DNA of 64,000 nt, from assembly GCF_009389715.1 (NCBI RefSeq), contig NW_024067850.1:248001-312000 (forward strand). Direction: 5' to 3'. The stretch comes from Phoenix dactylifera (taxonomy: Eukaryota; Streptophyta; Magnoliopsida; Arecales; Arecaceae). The notes below the pieces were generated by a model. It had not been told where the DNA came from and did no database searches. It saw nothing but the letters and a program-made list of their open reading frames with translations. Made by a program: the position numbers and the translations under genes. This document shows positions 58,556 to 64,000 of the stretch, piece by piece (the first letter of the stretch is position 1; each line of letters starts with the position of its first letter).

Positions 58556-61019
58556 TTGTTTTTTTTTTTTTTTTTTTTTTTTTGTGTGTTAGTTGAAAAC
58601 GGGTTTTCATACAATATGTTTACAAATACACCCAATCAAGTCAAAAAACACTAACTCGCAGAGTGCCAATGGCAGCTCCCCCTACCCCGCCCAAAGGGTT
58701 ACCCTAAATGATTAGCCGTAAAGGCAGCCACCAAGTCGGCCGCCCCATTGGCTTCTCTAAATACATGTTTGGCCTGGACGGCCACCTCATCCCTCCTCAT
58801 CATCCCTAGCAGAGAGGGAACCCCAAGTGTCCCGAGCTGTCAAAGGTCCATCTGGAGAGGGCCTGATCTCCAATGCATGTACTCGAGCAAACTCCGCAAC
58901 AAACCTCGGTGACACCCTGAGCTCGCCGAAGCTCGCCGAAGGTGCGGGCGTTCCTTGCCAACCAGATCTGATGTGCTGTGCAAGTCGCTCTGATAGCCTC
59001 CTGACATATCCAAGGGCGGGCTAACCACTGTCGTATCATCTGTAGAAACTGAAGCCTCCCACACCAGGCCTCCTACGGGATCCCTGCCCACTGCCATGCC
59101 GACCTCGCCCACGTACACTGGAAATCCAAGTGCAGTCCTGCCCCGGCTCATGCTTCCACTGGATAACACAAGAAAGGTCTCCCAGTCTGACACTAGTCCG
59201 ACAAGAGGTGCCCTAAACCCTGACATCTGGCCTCCCACATCCTGGTACCGGAAAGGACCAGATCCTCTCAGCTAGGTGTCCTCCGAACAACTAACGTAGT
59301 CTGGCATCATCCCACGCTGACTCTCCTGGGGCAAGAAGATCGAAAACCCGCAACCCCTCCACTGCATCAGTATCGACCATGGTCGGCCAGCACTTCAGTA
59401 GAACGATATCCACCCATGGGTCCGCAGTCACATCAATACTCCGCCCATCGCCTATCAGCCACCTGGTGTTTGCCGACACCATCGACAAGTACCTCCCAAT
59501 CTCGCGCCATATGAAGGAGACTCGACGCCCACTCCATGCCCCCTCTGAGCCCTCTCGACCGTATCTGGCTGCCATCACCTGACTCCACAACCCGTGTGGC
59601 TCTAACAGAAACTAAGCTGCATGCTGAGCGATGAAAACCTCGCGCCGCTCCAGTAGGAACTGTACCCCAAGACCACCCTCACTGGTAGGCCGGCAGACCT
59701 GCTCCTAGGCCACCAAATGCACCCCGCGGCCTCCGCCTTGTGACCCCCATAAAAAGCATCGAAGCAATCGCTCGATCCTCAGCAAAGTCGTCTTCGAAAC
59801 CACAATGTTAGCCATGAGGTATACTGGCATGGACCCCAACACCGATCTGATCAATGTTAATCTCCCCATCATGGACAGGGAGGCCGCTCTCCATCCCTCC
59901 AACCTGCTCTGTACCTGCTGCACCAGACTGGAGCACTCTACCACCCGTAGTCTGCGGCCTATGATGGGAACTCCCAGGTAGATCAATGTCTCCTCCTGCT
60001 CAGGTATCTGTTGAATCCCTCGAATCTCCTGTCTGACCCTGCTCTCCATGCTCGGGCTGAAGTGAACAGCAGACTTTTGGAAATTAACTCTCTGACCAGA
60101 TGCCGCGCAGCAACCCACCACTATCCTACGAAGGACCCGTGCATCAGAAACTCGTGCCCCGGCCAGAAGAAAACAATCGTTAGCAAAAAGTAAGTGAGAA
60201 AGAGGACTAGCCCCCGGTGCGAGGACATAGGCCTCCAGCTCCCGGCGGGCACACACTCTCTGCAAATCATGAAACAAAATGTCAACACAGATAATAAACA
60301 AATATGGTGATAGAGGGCATCCCTGACGCAGCCCCATGATGGACTCGAAGAAAGGTGACAGTGTGCCGTTGACCAATAGAAAACTTTGGCCCCCGGACAC
60401 ACCCCAGGACCCATCCGATCCACCGCCTGTGGAATCCGAACGCCTTCAGTGCCTGCTGAAGAAATCTCTATCTGATCCTGTCATAAGCTCTCTCTCTATA
60501 TCCAGCTTGATAACCATCAAGCTACATCGTTTCGATGCTCGCTGAAGATCTCATATTATCTCCTAGTCCAACAGAATATTATGGAAAATATTTCTGCCAG
60601 CTATAAACGCCCCCTGCTCCTGGCTAATGATGCCAGGCAAAAGGAGCTTCATCCTACTCGCTATTATTTTTGCCACAACCTTGTAAAAGGTTGTGCACAA
60701 ACTAATGGGCCTGAAGTGACAGGGCTCCGCCGCCTCCTGACGCTTCGGAATGAGTGTGATGAAGGTGACCTTCCAATCCTCCGGCATCACCGCATGAGAG
60801 AAGAAGCGCTGAATAGCCTCTACCACCGCTAACCGAATGATACCCCAGTACTGTCAGAAAAAAACGGGAGAACCCATTAGGTCCTGGGGCCTTGTCTGCA
60901 GCCAAAGCCCAGACTGCCTCATGTACCTCCTGTGCCGACACCGATCGGACCAGAGTTGCGTTCTCATCGTCCAACCACCATGGGCCGTGCAAGTAGGATT
61001 GCTTGCCTGCTAGTTCCAA
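58556..61019 (-). mobile_element. LINE (L1-clade) 3' half with reverse transcriptase and RNase H
   Basis: The T-run at 58556-58583 is the poly(A) tail of a minus-strand LINE. Reading 5' to 3' from 61019: the start of the RT region (EVHEAVWALAADKAPGPNGF), CHFRPISLCTTFYKVVAKIIASR split over 60765-60690, GLRQGCPLSPYLFIICVD near 60340, the catalytic-site motif FANDC (normally F/YADD) near 60175, a zinc-knuckle/C-terminal region (RRVSFIWREIGR, IDVTADPW), then the RNase H end up to the tail. The endonuclease domain and ORF1 are absent, so it is 5'-truncated, and the frame is broken in several places. The FADD-to-FAND change removes a catalytic aspartate. No target duplication found. Confidence 0.9.
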
Positions 61020-61630
61020 TTACAATTTATCATTAAAAACACAGTCATTCTTATGCTTGTATTGCTGTAAGATAACTGGCAGGAATACCAAACACAATCC
61101 AAGTCATTTCTAATGCTTAGACTGCCATCTCATTTTGATAGAAATAATTACACTTCTAGGCTTTTTGTGCACCTAAGGCAGCCAAACTCTATCTGATATT
61201 GCTTGATTGGAGAGATTTTTCATTCAAAGGAAGGTATTCATGAGAATTCATGCACCTCACTGAGTCCCCTTGGTCCGAGATTTCAAAGTACAATAGGCTT
61301 CGTTTGCAAGATGATTATTTCCAAGGTTATTCGTGTTACTGGTTTTATCACATGCAATTGCACGAGAGAGGCGTAGCACTTTGTAATGTATGGAGACTAA
61401 CCTTTCTTCTTAAAAAACCGTGTAATTTTTTTTTCACAAAGAAACAAAAAACGAGTAACTTTACTTCCACAATTCTTTCTTTCTGTTTTTTTTTTCTTTT
61501 TTTAACTTGGAAAATCAAAACACAGAATAGCGTTGTTGGACCTGCTACGGAAATCTATTGGCAGTTGACCTAATCGGAGCTGACCGATTGCATACCCATG
61601 TTCTGGAAGACCCCTTCATTGGATCCGGCC
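61020..61630. other. Spacer
   Basis: I see nothing but AT-rich spacer here. Confidence 0.4.
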
Positions 61631-61691
61631 ATGGCGTCGACCTCCTCATCCGTATCTTTCGAATCACCCATGTTATCTTCGACTTTGATGG

Positions 61692-61698
<7 letters not shown>
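61631..61698 (+). pseudogene. Relic of HAD-phosphatase first exon
   Basis: The frame through 61663-61698 reads ITHVIFDFDGIL, against ITHVIFDMDGLLL in the intact gene at 63.8 kb; at DNA level ATCACCCA.GTTATCTTCGAC is shared. An ATGGCGTCG with TCC-rich codons at 61631 resembles the start of the intact exon (ATGGCGGCG), but is in a different phase from the phosphatase motif, so the reading frame is broken. The relic runs into a (CT)n(TA)n tract where the intact exon has its splice donor. No second exon follows. Confidence 0.7.

Positions 61699-61772
<74 letters not shown>
61694..61772. repeat. Compound (CT)n(TA)n microsatellite
   Basis: A CT run of about 40 bp is joined directly to a TA run of about 37 bp, at the 3' edge of the phosphatase exon relic. 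Confidence 0.95.
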
Positions 61773-62905
61773 TATTCTGTAGGAAAACTCAACCATTTTG
61801 ATTGATTGCCTTGAAGCAAAAAAGAAGAAGAGATAGGGCATCGGCTTCTAAACGACATATAAGAAGAGATAAAGCATCCACTTCTAAACGACATACAACC
61901 GGTGCTACAAAAGTGCGGAGCTATCTAAATCAAAAACGTTCTTCAAAAAGCAAACTAAGCTACTGATTGAGTCATCTAGCAGTTTGGTTATAAATCCAAC
62001 AATTTTTAGTTTATTTTGCTTTTTATAGTTTTCTTAATAGTGATATAGCTGACTGTACTCATACAAGAAAACGCAAAAGCTGATCACAAAGCTCGGAAGC
62101 CCAAGGACCGGCCCATCAGGCAGAAGAAGCCCAAGGAGTCAGCCCACATCTTCGTGGAAGAGTCGGGCCCCGCCCGGCCTCCTCACACCTGAAAGCTTCT
62201 TGGAGGAAAGAAAGCGCCGCTGGAGCTCTTCCCCGCCTGCCGACACTTGCCCGGTTGACTTCTCCAATCAGGCTTCTTATTCTTCTCCCAGTCATCACCA
62301 CCTTAACTAGGCCAGTTGACTGCTATTTTCGAATTACTCCCTTTACCTGGTATTCGCTAATCTATTTTCAAATTCCATGCAAGCCAGCCCCTCATGTATT
62401 TCTTATATCTTTTTCGGATCAGCAAAAATTGGGATCCGAAAATGAAGTTTTAGTTTTTGAAGATGCACAATCGGAAATCTCTTGTGCCAAAGAATGCTGG
62501 GATGCAACTTTCTGCCATAAAATTGTTTAACTGAATGCAACGGAGGAAGAGAGAGGGTTATCACCAATACCATGATAAAGAAATTGGATAAGAGAAATTT
62601 CTCCTTAAGAGGAATTGACATGAAATTATGACCAAGTTTATCAGATCGGAACAAGCCGACCATATCAACACCTCACCCCAAATGTTGCAAGCATTTCCTC
62701 AAATAGGTTATATAGGGTTTGAAGATCCGATAGAAATCAGACAACATCCACCAGAAAGCAAAGTCCCATCAACCCCCAAAAGATTTCATATAAAACTGAA
62801 TATATTTGAGCATCAAGAACATTGATGGAAAAGAAAACTGAAAACTGAAAACTGAAAAGCGAAAAAAGAAAAACGATAAGAACGCCAAGCCCAAAAACCT
62901 AGGCT
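61773..62905. other. Spacer and H4 copy 2 3' region
   Basis: 62090-62300 is a GC-rich patch of unknown origin, perhaps part of a worn repeat. The part nearest 62905 is the 3' UTR of the second H4. No gene is recognised. Confidence 0.4.
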
Positions 62906-63798
<893 letters not shown>

Positions 63799-64000
63799 AT
63801 GGCGGCGGCGCCCTCCTCGGAAGAGAAGGCCTCTCCAACCAAAGGCCCCATCACCCACGTTATCTTCGACATGGATGGCCTCCTCCTCGGTGGGTATCCA
63901 ATCTCATCTCTCTGAATCAAAAGATTAGTAGAAGTGGAAAAGGAAAGCAATGGCGAATTAGATTTCTATTTGATGGGATGGGTTTGGATGGGGATGCAGA
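63799..64000 (+). CDS. GPP2: HAD phosphatase, glycerol-3-phosphatase type (5' end only)
   Basis: Exon 1 is 63799-63889: MAAAPSSEEKASPTKGP then ITHVIFDMDGLLL. HVIFDMDG is HAD motif I with the nucleophile Asp (DxD, second Asp as acid/base). The exon ends in G before GTGGGT. The window closes with GCAG followed by A at 64000, which fits an acceptor whose exon completes a GAx codon, as in the family's ...GLLLDTE. This start closely matches Arabidopsis GPP1/GPP2 (GS1), which hydrolyse DL-glycerol-3-phosphate and related sugar phosphates in the cytosol; other members act on pyrimidine or sugar phosphates, so the substrate is inferred. The rest of the gene lies beyond the window. Confidence 0.8.

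Overview
This window is nuclear DNA of a flowering plant, most likely a monocot (a palm is my guess, not shown by the sequence). The evidence is spliced genes with GT-AG introns, a single-exon gene whose 5' half is very GC-rich at third positions, plant-type histone H4 genes, a phenylpropanoid gene with plant AC promoter boxes, and AT-rich intergenic DNA packed with hAT, PIF/Harbinger-like and LINE sequences. I saw no bacterial, organellar or CRISPR signal and no LTR retrotransposon that I can define.

Layout. 1.6-7.4 kb (-): a complete five-exon 4-coumarate:CoA ligase (4CL) with candidate AC-I, AC-II and AC-III boxes upstream. 10.4-13.8 kb: a hAT transposon with 8-bp target duplication, terminal repeats and palindrome-rich GC ends, its transposase (-) cut by one in-frame stop. 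13.8-20 kb: transposon-rich spacer with a Tourist-like MITE, a 5'-truncated LINE end with target duplication, a foldback MITE and a further MITE. 20.2-30.6 kb (+): an eleven-exon SET-domain methyltransferase of the Rubisco-LSMT type; its intron 8 holds a three-copy ~561-bp tandem repeat, the third copy hit by a GC-rich hAT-like element. 33.9-37.6 kb (+): a five-exon tail-anchored protein with a syntaxin-6 N-terminal domain. 42.1 kb (+): histone H4. 43.1-45.1 kb (+): the TPLATE-complex subunit TML, single exon. 45-54 kb: gene-poor. 54.4-54.9 kb (-): a conserved plant protein of unknown function. 55.3-61 kb: LINE remnants, one with a 2.4-kb reverse transcriptase/RNase H region (-). 61.6 kb: a relic of the first exon of a HAD phosphatase gene. 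62.9-63.2 kb (-): a second H4 with an unusual Tyr88-to-Cys change. 63.8 kb to the edge (+): first exon of a HAD phosphatase (glycerol-3-phosphatase type), divergent from that H4.

The genes do not form one pathway. 4CL feeds lignin and flavonoid synthesis, TML acts in clathrin-mediated endocytosis, the H4 genes supply chromatin, and the SET and syntaxin-like genes are probably housekeeping. Two neighbour pairs (SET plus syntaxin-like; TML plus HAD phosphatase) look like gene pairs that, from memory, are also close together in Arabidopsis. I found no convincing new multi-gene system. The best leads are the H4 variant, the palindromic hAT ends, the intronic tandem repeat with its built-in empty site, the phosphatase exon relic and the SNARE-like protein without an evident SNARE motif.
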